From assembly GCF_000372725.1 (NCBI RefSeq), contig NW_005194814.1, forward strand, positions 91,490 to 155,489: a stretch of DNA of 64,000 bases, read 5' to 3'. This stretch comes from Emiliania huxleyi CCMP1516. Its lineage: Eukaryota; Haptophyta; Isochrysidales; Noelaerhabdaceae. Below the pieces are notes generated by a model. The model was not told where the DNA came from and did no database searches. It saw nothing but the letters and a program-made list of their open reading frames with translations. Below, piece after piece: positions 31,379 through 43,844 of this stretch (within the stretch, counting starts at the first letter, position 1; each line of letters starts with the position of its first letter). A program made the translations under genes and the position numbers.

Positions 31379-32662
31379 TCAGGAAACACGGAGGTCGGCC
31401 ATCGTTGTCGAGGGCGAGAGCTTCAGCTTGACCTCGAGCGCCCTCTTGGGCTTGGACGCCTCGCGCAGCTGCGGGCTCTTGTCCAGGCGGCCGACGAGCG
31501 AGGCGAGGATGCGGCGGGGCCCCGAAAAGTTATCGCGCGAGTGCATCACCGTCGCATTGTCGATGAGGAGCGCGTCGCCCGGCTCCCACCGGAAGGCGAC
31601 CCTCTCCCTCTCCATGAAGGCCGCCACCTCCCGCAGCGCCTCCCTCGTCGCGCCGTCGAGCGGCGCACCGTCTCCGTAGATGAGGGCCTTCGTAGGGCAC
31701 ACGCGCTCTGCGCCGGCGCCCGAGGTCGCCCGTGCCGTCCCGTCGTCCTCTTCGTCCGCCACGCGGTTAAACGTCGACTCGGCCGCGGTGAAGAAGACCT
31801 CGCGCCCGGTGCGCTCCTCCACCAGCAGGGCGGGGACGGGCTTGGTCACCACATGCAGCATCCTCGAGCCGTCGGGGTGGGTGAGCCACTTGTACGTCGC
31901 ACCGTCGGCGTCGAGCTTTCGCTCCGCGGCGTCGGCAGTCGGAGCGACGCAGATGCGCCACGATTTGCCGAGAGCGGACGACGGGTCAGTCTGCTCCGGC
32001 ATCACCCTCACGTACCGCACGCCCAGCGTCGCGAGCTTCTCGGCGACCGCTGGGTGCCTCTCGCGCAGAAAGCGAGCGGCGTGGTGGGACTGGACGATCG
32101 GCGTCGCCCCGCCCGTCGTCGCGCCGCGCTCGCAAAAGAAACAAACCACCGAAGGGGGCGAGTCGCACTGCGCCATCTCGTGGTGGAATGGGATCCTCTC
32201 CGACGGCGGAGCCTCGTTTGCGGTGAAGACGACGGCGGCCCTGTGCGATGCCACGTCCGTGCGGGATCCCGCAGAGCAGCGCATGTCAGACATGGGGATA
32301 GAGATGGAATCTGCGAGCTCGGCAAAGTCCGCTGCATTAGCTGCGCCCCAGCCCCGGAGGAGGACCGAGCCGTGCGAGTGGAGGAGTCGCAGCAATAGCC
32401 CGCGGTGGTTGTGAACAAATTGGCGGCGGTCGGCGAGGGTCGCTGATGATGGCACGGCGGGCCCAAGCGCGAGAGGAAAGACCTTTCCATCCTGAACTCG
32501 CGCCTCTGGCAGAAAGACCGGCTTGACGAGATGGTTCACGCCGTGCAGATCGATAGCGGCCTGCGCCTCGGCATGCCAACGGCGACGGCGCATGAAGCGG
32601 TCAATCAGGACTGCTGCGGCAACCGCCAACGAGATTGGGGCCAGCACAACCGAGCCACGCAT
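31379..32662 (-). CDS. TauD/TfdA-family 2-oxoglutarate-dependent dioxygenase, membrane-anchored
   Basis: Intronless; the ATG at 32662 gives 427 residues (an in-frame GTG at 32689 is not used). A hydrophobic segment (LAPISLAVAAAVLI) followed by Arg-rich RFMRRRRW near the N-terminus suggests a type II anchor or leader. The catalytic layout of TauD/TfdA enzymes is clear: PFHHEMAQ (HxE, about residues 160-162), FFCERGATTGGATPI, and the distal GDALLIDNATVMHSRDNFSG with PRRI, providing His (about residue 374) and the 2OG-binding Arg. Such enzymes hydroxylate small organic substrates (taurine, carnitine precursors, clavaminate-type compounds). Substrate unknown. The 3' flank holds only the (CT)n tract and a repeat. 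Confidence 0.85.
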   Translation of the reverse strand: MRGSVVLAPISLAVAAAVLIDRFMRRRRWHAEAQAAIDLHGVNHLVKPVFLPEARVQDGKVFPLALGPAVPSSATLADRRQFVHNHRGLLLRLLHSHGSVLLRGWGAANAADFAELADSISIPMSDMRCSAGSRTDVASHRAAVVFTANEAPPSERIPFHHEMAQCDSPPSVVCFFCERGATTGGATPIVQSHHAARFLRERHPAVAEKLATLGVRYVRVMPEQTDPSSALGKSWRICVAPTADAAERKLDADGATYKWLTHPDGSRMLHVVTKPVPALLVEERTGREVFFTAAESTFNRVADEEDDGTARATSGAGAERVCPTKALIYGDGAPLDGATREALREVAAFMERERVAFRWEPGDALLIDNATVMHSRDNFSGPRRILASLVGRLDKSPQLREASKPKRALEVKLKLSPSTTMADLRVS

Positions 32663-33086
32663 CGTGAAGGCGATAAGGCGATAGTCCACCCGCCGGCCGC
32701 TCGCTCGGAGTACCTGGTAAAATTCTGAAGTTCCGAGGGGTCGGGGCTGCTGTCGCTCGTTCCAAAAGCAACACTATAGACCTAAGAGAGATGTGGGATC
32801 CTATCGACGGATCTTCTCTGGCTTCCATCTCTGCTTCTCCCCCCGCATGGGTGCGCCCAAGGGTTAGAGCACATAGGGTTCCCTCACCCACTCTACAGAG
32901 ATTACACTTTGCCCCAGACCAGCTCTCAGACTCAGTAGAGTGAGAGAGAGACTCTCTCTCTCTCTCTCTCCAGCCAGTCTCAGTCAGGGAAACTCGTATC
33001 CTCAAAACTCGTATCCTCTTAGGAATGGAGGAGAAGAAAAAGAAAAAAACATCGGCGAAGGTCAGAGAAGCATCCTGCCGTCTTCA
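32663..33086. other. Divergent intergenic region between 31379-32662 (-) and 33087-34530 (+)
   Basis: A short (CT)n run near 32951-32970 and A-rich GAAGAAAAAGAAAAAAAC just before the + start. It should hold both promoters. No TATA box is obvious. Confidence 0.4.
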
Positions 33087-34530
33087 ATGTTGGCAAGGCT
33101 CCTCCTCGCGCCGCCACCCGGCACCGCGGTGCGATGTGCTTCGCAACCAGTCATGCTCTTCGGCGGCGAGGAGCCCTGGCTTGACCGGCAGAAGCGGCAG
33201 AGGCGGCATAGGCGCGGATGGGGCGAGCCCGAATACAGCAGGATCGGGCCCATGCGCGGCGGGGGCTTCCGCGACCGCTGCTACGGCGACTACGAGTCTC
33301 TTGGGCCGTGGGGTCCTACCGACTACAACGGCTTTGGCGACAGCCGGCGGCTCCCGCCGCGCGACAGCGTTGGCGACCGCCGGTTTCGTGAGCCTTTTCG
33401 CGGCGGTCGCGGCGGCTTTGACGGTGGCGGATTTCGCAAGCCGTACCCGCCAACAGCTGTCGATGCCGCTCGGGAAAGGCTCGAGGCCGCAAAGTCGTCG
33501 GCGGTCGCGGCCCAGGAGGCGGCTCGCTGGGCGCAAGAGGAGGAGACCGCGGCGCAGCAGGCGCTGTGGGCGGAGGAGGCGGCCGAAAAGGTGCGCGAGG
33601 AGGAGATGTCCAACCTCGAGCAGGTGGCCCTCTCCGCGAGAGAGCACGCCGAGGCCTCGTCGCGGGCGGCGGCCGCGGCTGCGTCCACCGCCTTCGAGGC
33701 GGAGCAGATGGCCACCGAAGCCGCGCTCGCCGCCGGTCCTGGAGAGGTGAGTCGCTGCCACCCTTGCCACCACCGTCACTCCAACCCACCACACGCCACC
33801 CGCCACCCGCCGCCCTGACCACCGCAGGGAGCGTGGCGCTCTCCGCGCCGCCTCTCGGGCGCGCCGCGGCGGCTCTCCTCATCGCGCGCGAGCAGCTCCT
33901 TCCAAGAGCCGCTCTACCCGTACGCGGAGCGCGGCTACTCGGCCTCCGGCCCCTCCGGCCAGACCTCCGCGTACTCCTCCTCTTACGGCTCCTCCTCTTA
34001 CGGTGCGGCGCCGCAAACCAGCGGCGGGGTCGGCATGGGCGCTTCGTCTGGCATGGCGCCGCCAGGCGGCATGGCGCGGCCGGCGATGGGTTCGCCGATG
34101 GGCTCGCCGATGGCGCCCCAGAGCAGCGGCGGCATGCCACCACGGCCTGGGATGGGCTCGCCGATGGCGCCCCAGAGCAGCGGCGGCATGCCACCCCGGC
34201 GCGGGAGCCTAGATGTGCAGACTCCCTCTCCCTGTGCTCCAACCGGCACTTGCGAGCATACATCTGTTGTTCCCCTAATTGACTCCTCCAGTCGCGGTTC
34301 ACAACTTGTATTCACATCCGGACCCCTTGTGCGTTAGGCCCGGGATGCCATCGCCGTTGGGACCACAAAGCAACAACGGGCTGCCGCCGCGGCCAGGAAT
34401 GTCATCGCCGATGGCGCCGCAAAGCAGCGGCGCCATGCCCCCTGCGCCCGGGGGCATGCCGCCGCGGCCGCAGATGCCGCCCCAGAGCATGGCTCCGGCG
34501 CCGAGTGGCGGCCCCGTCTACACGCGATAG
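33087..34530 (+). CDS. Low-complexity protein: Gly/Arg head, Ala/Glu coiled coil, Met-Pro-Gln-Ser repeats
   Basis: Unrecognised family. The ATG at 33087 gives a hydrophobic leader (MLARLLLAPPPGTAVRC), then GGEEPWLDRQKRQRRHRRGW, an Arg/Gly/Asp-rich region with Tyr, and a coiled-coil-like segment of about 85 residues rich in Ala and Glu (AARERLEAAKSSAVAAQEAA...). After a GT-AG intron (33749-33828) comes a Ser/Tyr stretch and then tandem units of the form GMGSPMAPQSSGGMPPRP, continuing after a GC-AG intron (about 34196-34339) as PGMPSPLGPQSNNGLPPRPG, ending PSGGPVYTR. The repeats suggest a disordered scaffold or plastid/secreted structural protein; no function is claimed. Confidence 0.6.
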
Positions 34531-34904
34531 GCGTGCCCCCACCACACGGAACCACCCCTCGTGGTCGTTTCATCTCCTTTCCTGTGTTTGCGTTGTTGTG
34601 CGTGGCCAGTGGTTTTTCTCAGCGAGTTTTCTCTCCCTTTCGCGGCCAGGGGGATGTCAGGCTCAGCGTTACAGGCTGATTCACCCCTAGCCCTAGCCCT
34701 ACAGGCTAAAGCGTACAGCGCGCGGTCAGCGATGACGAGAACACGACGACGGGTGAGATCAGCGACTAGAGACACCGGTCACCGCTCCTGCGCAGCTCCA
34801 CAGAGAGCCTTGGGGGGTGCGCTAGGGTTGCGGGCTGGGCTGGCCTGGGCTGGCCACGCCTTGCTTGGCAAGAGCTTGGCCCGGGGCCCCGCGGCTCGCT
34901 TAAG

Positions 34905-34981
34905 CAAGGCTATTACTGTCCGTGCACCGTGGCCCGGCGGGCGCCCCCCTGCGTGGCTATAAACAAGGCTATTACTGTCCG
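34905..34981 (+). repeat. 18-bp direct repeat, 59-bp period
   Basis: CAAGGCTATTACTGTCCG at 34905-34922 and 34964-34981. It may be a small tandem duplication or the target duplication of a tiny insertion. Confidence 0.7.
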
Positions 34982-35055
34982 CCGGCGACTAGCGGCAGAG
35001 ACGCTGGAAGACAGCCCAAGCGGGTTCATGCCTGATGACTCCGCGGCGCGGCCGC

Positions 35056-35601
35056 TTAATGCATCAGCGGTGCTGTGCCGGCGCCGCCGCCGGCACTGAG
35101 ACGAGCGCCTCTGAGGCTCAGCGCCGAGGCCAGGAGGGCGCTGGTCGCAATCGACGCCAACATCCGCACGTGGTTCCATCGCGTCCACGACGTGAAGTAC
35201 TTGGCCCAGACGGTCGCGTCGTTGCCGCTGCCTGTCACCACGTAGCGGGCAAGGGCATCGTTCTTTGGGACATGCACGAAAGCGGTCAGCAGAAACTCGC
35301 CGACGAGGAGCAGCAGCGCGCCCGAAGCGGCGAGCGTGTGGTCGGGCGATCGAATGCCCTCCTTGACGCACCGAAACAGCACATAGCAGCAAGCGAGTGG
35401 TGTGCCCATGAAGATGAGGAAAAAGGGCGGGTTGATGATGGCTTCGTTGATGCTGTTCATCACGTGGATGGCCGTCGCCGGAGGCTGCGTGTTGAGAGCC
35501 TGCATCACGCAGAAGGAGAAGATGAAGTACAGGCCACCAAGCAGACCTGAGCCCACTATGCCCGCCAGCATAGCAGCATTTGCAGCATCTGCCGCTGCCA
35601 T
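35056..35601 (-). CDS. DUF1772 (anthrone oxygenase-like) membrane protein
   Basis: A single-exon protein of 181 residues using the ATG at 35601 (MAAADAANAAMLAG); an in-frame upstream codon at 35646 is not ATG. Four hydrophobic helices and conserved DUF1772 features are seen: GGLYFIFSFCVMQAL, MNSINEAIINPPFFLIFMGT, then FVHVPKNDALARY (the HVPxNxxL motif) and the closing WAKYFTSWTRWNHVRMLAS. Fungal relatives take part in anthrone oxidation; most members are uncharacterised. The frame is clean and the family call good. Function in the alga is unknown. Confidence 0.85.
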   Translation of the reverse strand: MAAADAANAAMLAGIVGSGLLGGLYFIFSFCVMQALNTQPPATAIHVMNSINEAIINPPFFLIFMGTPLACCYVLFRCVKEGIRSPDHTLAASGALLLLVGEFLLTAFVHVPKNDALARYVVTGSGNDATVWAKYFTSWTRWNHVRMLASIATSALLASALSLRGARLSAGGGAGTAPLMH

Positions 35602-36387
35602 CACGACTCGCACCCTCCTCGGTACCAATCGACTCGCTGCACACAAGATTCGTGAGACGTGCCCGCTGCGAAGGAGCAGAGGCGTCGCCGCTAGCAGAGC
35701 AGGCGACAGGCGCGGCGCGGCGAGGAGGTGTGTGGCAAGGAGAGTGATGGTGAGTGCTTTTCAGCCGAGTCGGGGGCCGGACCGGCTTGGGCCTGGCCAT
35801 CGAGACCTCGAGAGAGGCCGCCCGCAGGACCCAAGGCGAATTGGCTTTCTTTGGCGGGCAAGGACCGGCAAAATCAAAAAAGAAAGTACCGAGGCGTGAC
35901 AGTCGCCCGGGGGGGGCATCAGCCAGAGGTCTTCCTCCTTCCGATTGGGCTGGTTCGCCACCGCCACGGCCCACGCCATGTTCAGACCGGTTCCAAACCC
36001 GCCGGTGCGGTGTGGAGAGGGGCGGGCTGCTACATGTACATGTAAGTGGGCTGCTGATGCTGTGATTCTCATGTTGTGATCCTTGTTGGAGCCGGCGGGA
36101 ATCTGTCCTTGCCCTCTCTTGCCCTTTTTTAAGGCCGGCGAGCCAGTGGGCAGTGGGGTGGCGAGCCGTCTCACCGGAGGCAGAGGATCCGCGACCGTCC
36201 CCTCGCGTCGCGGAAGCGCGGAGCGCGGAGCGAATAATCGACATAGGCGGACGTGTCCACAGAGGACCACACCTGTGGAGCGCTGCGGTGAGAGGGGACC
36301 TCACAGGGCGTCGGCCGCACACAACCGTGCGCCACCCACTCGCCTGGCATGCGCACGTAGGATATGTAGTACACGTTTGTGCTCTCG
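35602..36387. other. Intergenic stretch, no supported gene
   Basis: Long ORFs on both strands lack recognisable domains and biased composition. An ACATGTACATGT palindrome lies near 36032. Nothing else noted. Confidence 0.4.
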
Positions 36388-37076
36388 TTAGATTCGCCGA
36401 GACACAGAGCTAAGTACGAAACCAGCAATGGCACCCACTACCATCCCCAAAATAGCTGACCGGACGCGTTCGCGGCGGGACGTGAGGGCACGCTGGGCGT
36501 GAGTGCGCGCAACGGCCTCGAAGGCCGCTCGCACGGCTGCCGGCGCCCCGCCGTTGTAAGCCTCGTACCTGCGCAGGCCAGGAGCCACGGGAGCCATCCC
36601 GCTTCGGAGAGGGCTCCGCTAACATGGGAAGGTGCTATCTTTGCACACCCGAGCTGCTCCAGGAAGGCTCGACCCTTGGCTGCGCGCCCGCCGCCAGTGC
36701 AATGGGTAATGATGGGATGGTCATGGCTCTCTGGCACGCCCGCTGCGCGGAGTTTTGCCACAAACTCCTCGAGGGTGGTTGGCCGCTCTGTTTGTGTCTT
36801 CCCGTCCACGTTGAGCGGGCAGTGGATTGCGCTCGACAAGGTGTGGCCGCCCTTGGCTTGCGAAACCTCACTCGGGTCCCGAAGGTCCAAAATTATTGCG
36901 TGACCAGCAATCGCCTTGAGCACGCACACTTCTGAGAGAGGGATCACCCGCCCGTCGGGCTTCACGACGGCTCTCGGTGCGCAGTCGCCCTCATCGCACT
37001 CGGGATCGCTGCGGGCCCACTGCGATGGGCGCAGGTTGGTAGGGTCGGAGCCGACGATGGTTTTTGTCCCTCCCAT
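36388..37076 (-). CDS. Rhodanese-domain protein with C-terminal membrane helix
   Basis: Starts at ATG 37076 (MGGTKTIVGSDPTNLRPSQW). The rhodanese/phosphatase-like fold is indicated by HAIILDLRDPSEVSQAKGGH, AIHCPLNVDG and the active-site loop ITHCTGGGRAAKGRAFLEQL, with a Cys as nucleophile. After GALSEAG the frame shifts. Joining across a 26-nt GC-AG gap (about 36552-36577) gives GWYEAYNGGAPAAVRAAFEA and a tail ending with the hydrophobic helix ILGMVVGAIAGFVLSSV. A 26-nt intron is unusually short, so a sequencing indel or another splice is possible. Rhodaneses transfer sulfane sulfur or act as regulatory domains; the role here is unknown. Confidence 0.7.
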
Positions 37077-38286
37077 AGAAGAGAGAAGGTCAAGAAGCGG
37101 GGCGCCGTATGCCGCGGAGTTTCTCCGCGGATCCAGCGGAGGGGACGGCCGAGCACCCGTTTTGAGCGTTTTTCTTCCTATTGTTTCTTTTTTCGTTTTC
37201 CTCTTTTCCTTTTTTGAGAGCGCCTTCGTTGTTAATTTCCTTTTCCAGGCTGACCCACAGGCTGTGCGCGCAACGCGGCCGGGCGGGTGAGAAGGCAGAA
37301 GGCTCGCCAAGCACCGCTCAGCGGCGAGGGGGAGGGCGGCGGCGGCGGCGGCGAGGCGCGAGGCGGTGGCAGCGGTGGTGCGGACGGCGGGATTGACAGG
37401 GGAGGCGGCGGCCACGAGCGGAGCGGCGGCGAGAGGGGGGCAGCGGCGAGGCGCCGGCGAGCGAGGCGCCCGCGCCATGTCAGAGGGACGCCGCCGCGAG
37501 ATGGAGGGCGGCGGTGACGGAGGCGAGGGGCGAGGCGGCGGCGGCGGCGGCGGCGGCGAGAACGGCGGCACCGAGTTTGTCTCGGTGAGCGGAGCGGCGG
37601 CGGGAGGAGGAGCAGCGGCGGCGCTCTCGCTGTTTGAGCGATGTTTTGAGCCTGGGATCCCATGTCACTGCGACCGGCGTGCCCGGGAGCAGAGATCGCG
37701 CGCGCGCCGCATTCACGACGCGCGCGCGATCTTCGCGGAGTCGGGTCCCCAGAGGGAAGCGGTCTTTTCGGCCGACGTCCAGCGGCGCACAAGGAAGCAG
37801 GCGCAGCGCCGGCGGTGTCGCGCTGAATGGGGGCCAGCAGGGAGCAGTGGCGAGGGGCGGCGGGCTCGGACGTCCACCGAGTCGCTCCGCGCGGCAGGCG
37901 GAGCGCGCGCGCGGGCCAGGAAGCTCTCGGCAGGCTGCAGAGGACATCTGCACTTATTGCGGGGCGGGCGGGGCGGGCGGATCCACTTTGTATTCGCCAC
38001 ACGCCCTGGCCGGCCTCCCTACCGGTATAAATACGGCGGAGGTATTCTTTTGGCGGCCTTGAACGAACGATGTCCATGTGCGACCAATCACATGGGAGAA
38101 CGACACACATACGTCTCAACAGCTCAGTAGACAGTACCAATCTGGGCACAGCCACAGGCCACAGTACTACTAGTATCTACGAGTAGCCGAGAGGGCACGC
38201 GCTTCACACTGCAAATGGTTTAGGCAGGCTCCCCCAAAGCTCCGCCGGGTGTGTCCCACCGAGCACCGTTGCCTCACTTGGCCGCG
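37077..38286. other. GC-rich divergent region with hairpin and TATA-like box
   Basis: Holds the rhodanese promoter side, a Gly-rich ORF on + (from 37477) that I do not accept as a gene, the hairpin at 37693-37732, and TATAAATA at 38026-38033 with no clear + strand gene after it. Confidence 0.4.
37693..37732. repeat. Perfect 14-bp-arm hairpin of alternating CG
   Basis: AGATCGCGCGCGCG (37693-37706) pairs with 37719-37732 across a 12-nt loop. The alternating purine-pyrimidine arms could also favour Z-DNA. Confidence 0.85.
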
Positions 38287-39045
38287 TTACCTCACTCGGC
38301 CGCGGCCGCCGGCAGCGTTCTGTTCCTTCTTCTTGTCGTAAACCTTGTCAAACTGCTCCTGGCTCTTCCGCCGCGCCGGCGTCTCGGGCTCCTTGCCGAT
38401 GACTATCCGCTCCGCTCGCGCGCTCACGCCGCCACCGCGGTAATCGCGGCTGAGCTTTCCGAGAAAGCCGCAGCGCAGCAGATCATCAAAGGGCTCCTCG
38501 CGCGGCACCACGCTGAGCATCGGCTCCTCGGCCTTGGCGCCCATCAGCGACTCTAGCAGCGAGGGCGCTGGCGGGCGAATGGCCCAGGCGAGCTCCACGG
38601 GCTCGGCGAGATCGATCCACAGCCGGTTCGTCTCGAAATCGTTGAGGCACTCGTACGCCCAGCGCTCGATGAGTGGTCGCTGCTTCGCCACCGCCGCCGC
38701 CAAGTCGCTCACGGACTCACACGCGACCACGCCGATGTTGCTCCAATGCGGGACGGTGCTCGTTTGCCTTGCAAACACGCCCGCCTCGACGCTGTCCTTG
38801 TCCTTGGGCGCCCACGCTCGCAGGTCGAGCGACGTCTTTGGTAGCGCCTTACTCGGCATCAACGAGAAGTAGGCCTCTCGCTGCGCCGCCGCGCACGCCT
38901 CACTCACTTCAACGAGGGCGAGGAGCGGCCGCCCGACACGCACCGGCGTGACGAGCGGAGAGGTGTCGATTCTGAGGCCGTTGAGCGTGGCCGGGGCGAG
39001 CGCCGAGATGCAGGCAGTCGTCAGGATCGCGACGGGCGGCAGCAT
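38287..39045 (-). CDS. Hypothetical protein with signal-like N-terminus
   Basis: A single-exon 252-residue protein, ATG at 39045. The N-terminus MLPPVAILTTACISALAPAT looks like a signal or plastid leader. The body has well-distributed composition (WSNIGVVACESVSDLAAAVA, YECLNDFETNRLWIDLAEPV, RCGFLGKLSRDYRGGGVSAR) and a basic, Lys/Gln-rich tail, consistent with a real soluble protein. I do not recognise the family. AAGAATTCTT lies about 30 bp upstream of the start. Confidence 0.6.
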   Translation of the reverse strand: MLPPVAILTTACISALAPATLNGLRIDTSPLVTPVRVGRPLLALVEVSEACAAAQREAYFSLMPSKALPKTSLDLRAWAPKDKDSVEAGVFARQTSTVPHWSNIGVVACESVSDLAAAVAKQRPLIERWAYECLNDFETNRLWIDLAEPVELAWAIRPPAPSLLESLMGAKAEEPMLSVVPREEPFDDLLRCGFLGKLSRDYRGGGVSARAERIVIGKEPETPARRKSQEQFDKVYDKKKEQNAAGGRGRVR

Positions 39046-39222
39046 TGCGAATGAAGTGCGCGCAAGAAGAATTCTTGGGAATTTGCGCCACGGCGCTGCA
39101 TCATGTACTACCGCTCCACGCCAAAGCGCGGCGACGGTGCTCGCCGGCGCTCGCGTGCCTTCGGTGCTCGGGCGCGCTCACCGTTGTGGTTGTTCAGGGC
39201 GGCTCGCACAGCGCCCGCACAC

Positions 39223-39540
<318 letters not shown>

Positions 39541-40166
39541 ACACACACACACCATGCACAGACACACATCCCCTTCGAAGTCCCCTTCCCCCCCAAGACC
39601 CTCAAGGACGAGGACACGCGCAGGCCGCACATCTAGCGAAGCCCACAGAGAGGGAGACTCCTACCACCGCACCTGCCACCCTCGGCGCGTGAGCCTCGGC
39701 CGCCTCTGTCACTGTGCCTGTGGTAGTGAAAGAGACTGCCAGCGAGGAAGCTGGAGGTTAGGTCGCTAGACTGAGATGAGACCGCCAGTGGAGTTGGGAG
39801 TCCACCGAGCACCGCGCTGCGAGCCTGTGTGTCGTGTCCCTTGGCAGTGGCAGGAGAACCCCCCTGTGCCCTTGATCGTCCTTCCAAAATCCTGCTCGTG
39901 CTCCTCCCATCCCTCATTTGGGTTGTCTGTTCTCTTTCGTGGTGAGCCGGTGTGTGTGCCAGTCCGCGCCAGTCCGCGCCCTTGTCGTGCCAGCGTGCTG
40001 TGAGAGAGGCTTGTATTTTAAGAATTCTTTCTTGCGCCCTTGTCGTGCCAGTGTGCTGTGATAAATAAATAAATAAAAACGGACACCTCTCTACTGTGAG
40101 ATGGGTAAAAAGGAACAGGCCCCCGTAGTGTGCTGTGAGAGAGGCTTGTATCTTAAGAATTCTTTC
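39541..40166. other. Intergenic stretch with short internal duplication
   Basis: GTGCTGTGAGAGAGGCTTGT occurs at about 39996 and again near 40131, each followed by TTAAGAATTCTTTCTTG. No gene seen. Confidence 0.5.
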
Positions 40167-40365
40167 TTGAGCACTTGAGCACTGGATAGGGTCGATTCCG
40201 CATGGTACGGGCCCCCTCGATCGTCTCGCCCTCCCTCACTGGGGTGTTCATTGGGGGGGTCCATAACAAACACGGTACAGGATCGAGGTGCACGCTGCCG
40301 AAGCAGTGTCGTCCCCCCTCTCCATCGTCTCACTGGGAGACGTCGGCGGTGGTGGCGGTGTGACC
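40167..40365 (+). repeat. Dispersed repeat, CACTTGAGCACTGGATAGGG family, copy 2
   Basis: About 190 bp shared with 62452-62645, including ACAAACACGGTACAGGATCG and GTGTGACCGATCGAGCTA. The first 75 bp are also at 25012-25085. Confidence 0.9.
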
Positions 40366-40497
40366 GATCGAGCTACAAGAGGAGCTTGTTCGCGCTGCGC
40401 TAGCTAGGCTGAGACTACCCACCCTGGAAATTACGGCTTGAGGGTAAATAAACGTTCGACGTATCACACAGCACACTACACACCTTACACACACAGC

Positions 40498-40528
<31 letters not shown>

Positions 40529-40532
<4 letters not shown>

Positions 40533-41299
40533 AGGTCCAGCCCTGGGTGGCGCAAGATCTGAGGTTTTGTGACAATCCTCAGATCCGTGTTTTTCTCGTT
40601 GTTTTGTCGCTCGCTCCGCTCGCCACCTCACGCTCCGTAGCCCGGCCATGGCCAGTACCCCGCGTCTCAGTGAGACGCGTGGTACCATCCAACTCCGGTC
40701 GACGGGCTCGAATGCGCTCAGCCTCAGGAGGGACAAAACCGCGCGAATTCTGCACGCCTCGCTGCACCGCTGGCTTGACTGAATCAGGCAGCAGCAGGCT
40801 GCTGCTGCTGCCACAGCAGCAGTCTGCTGCGGCCCTAATACGCAAGTTGATGACTAGCAGCACTGCCGGGGGCATTCGAGCCGCCACAGCCGGTGTGCTG
40901 TGCACTGCCACCTGCCCGCGGCTACGCACAATGTGCGCTCGCATTGGATGAGCCCTGCTGATGGACCTGCATCGCCTAGCTGCACGAGAGCAATGCCGCA
41001 GGCAGTGGCCGTGGCATACACTGCGAGCACACTTGGTGCAGCTGCGAGGTGCAGCAAGAGCACGTCGTTCCTGCCTCTGATGCCACTCTCGCGGCTTGCA
41101 GCGCGTCACTCGCGCATGCTCTCCAGGAGCTATGGCGGGCGCGTGTGTGGGGCTGTAGCCTGTGTTTGGCCGGTTCTGACCCGTTTACTATCAGTATCAT
41201 GTCCGGGCCACAAAAAATCGCACACGGGTAGCGGCTCAGGGGCCCAGTAAGTCGCGGAATCGCCAAATGTCACAACCTGCGCCACCCAGGGCTGGACCT

Positions 41300-41303
<4 letters not shown>
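40529..41303. mobile_element. TIR element, 775 bp, inserted in an (AG)n tract
   Basis: Perfect 26-bp inverted ends at 40529-40554 and 41278-41303, beginning GACTAGGTCCAGCCCTGGGT. (AG)n lies on both outer sides (about 40498-40528 and 41304-41347), so it landed in a microsatellite and the target duplication cannot be read. GGTT(TT)GTGACA recurs just inside both ends. No transposase. Confidence 0.85.
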
Positions 41304-41350
<47 letters not shown>

Positions 41351-41532
41351 ATGACTTAGTTGGTATAGTACCCACCTTCACATAAAAATGTTTCTTTTTT
41401 TAGGGAGGTTTTGCGGAATTTCGAGGCCGGCCGAAGAGAGGCGCGGGTAAGTTGGTTTGTTTAAGGAAAAGAAAGAAAAAGACCTACGCACCTTGTCTCA
41501 CGGCCGCCGCCCGCCTCACCCGGCTAAAAGAC

Positions 41533-43105
<1,573 letters not shown>

Positions 43106-43844
43106 AGGCGCGCGGGGAGGGGCGGCCGGCACCGCGGCGGCAGGCGGCCCCAGCGAGGCTTGCTGCGCGAGCCGCCGCTGCGGCCCGCAGGGGCGTGGGC
43201 CCCTACGTAGGCTCCTAGCCGCGTCTTACGTTATGTGTCAATCCGTGCTTCGAGGTGCAGTGGGAGGGTTGTGATTGCGCTGCGGCGGCGCGGGCGAACA
43301 GGCAGCCACCGGCCGGGGCTGCTCCTCCTTGTACGCCATGTGTGGAAGGGTCGGGGAGTGGCGGCGGGGCGCCGCCGCTCTGCGCGCGCGCGCGTCCCGC
43401 AGGCTCTCGCTCTTTCCTCCTCCCCCTCCTTGGGGGAGAGCCCCATCCGGCGCTCCCGGCGCGCGCGCGTTTTCGAGCGCCGTTTTCGAGTTGAGAGCCG
43501 CCTATGTGTTTCCAGCCGCCGCGCTATCGATCTTTTTTGTAATGTTAACTCCTACGCACAAAGTGGTCGACGCAACCCCGGACTAGCGAATCCCAGCGTG
43601 CATCTCGCGACCTATCTGCGCTGGGGCCTGGGCACTCTCCCCGGTCTCCCCGCGGCAGACGCCAAGACCCCGCCCCCGCCCGCGCCCCGGCCCCGCGCAC
43701 ACTTGCCCTAACTGCACACAGGGAACGCGACCCACACAAAGCCCCAAAGTAGGCATACCCCCCCGGCGCAGTGTCCCCCGCTATGTGTCACCGTTTGTCG
43801 GGGCACGCTAACTCCTACGCACAACACATGCAGCGCCTTACACC
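43106..43844. other. Intergenic stretch, no supported gene
   Basis: TAACTCCTACGCACAA occurs at about 43547 and 43809. Otherwise unremarkable. Confidence 0.4.

Noticed and set aside
34913-36322. 469-codon minus-strand ORF overlapping the DUF1772 gene
   Set aside because: Other-frame shadow; the real protein on this strand is in a different frame with conserved motifs.
37366-38130. Long + strand Gly/Arg/Ala ORF starting MSEGRRREMEGGG
   Set aside because: Low-complexity GC-driven frame, no domain, and it contains a hairpin; not enough to call a gene.
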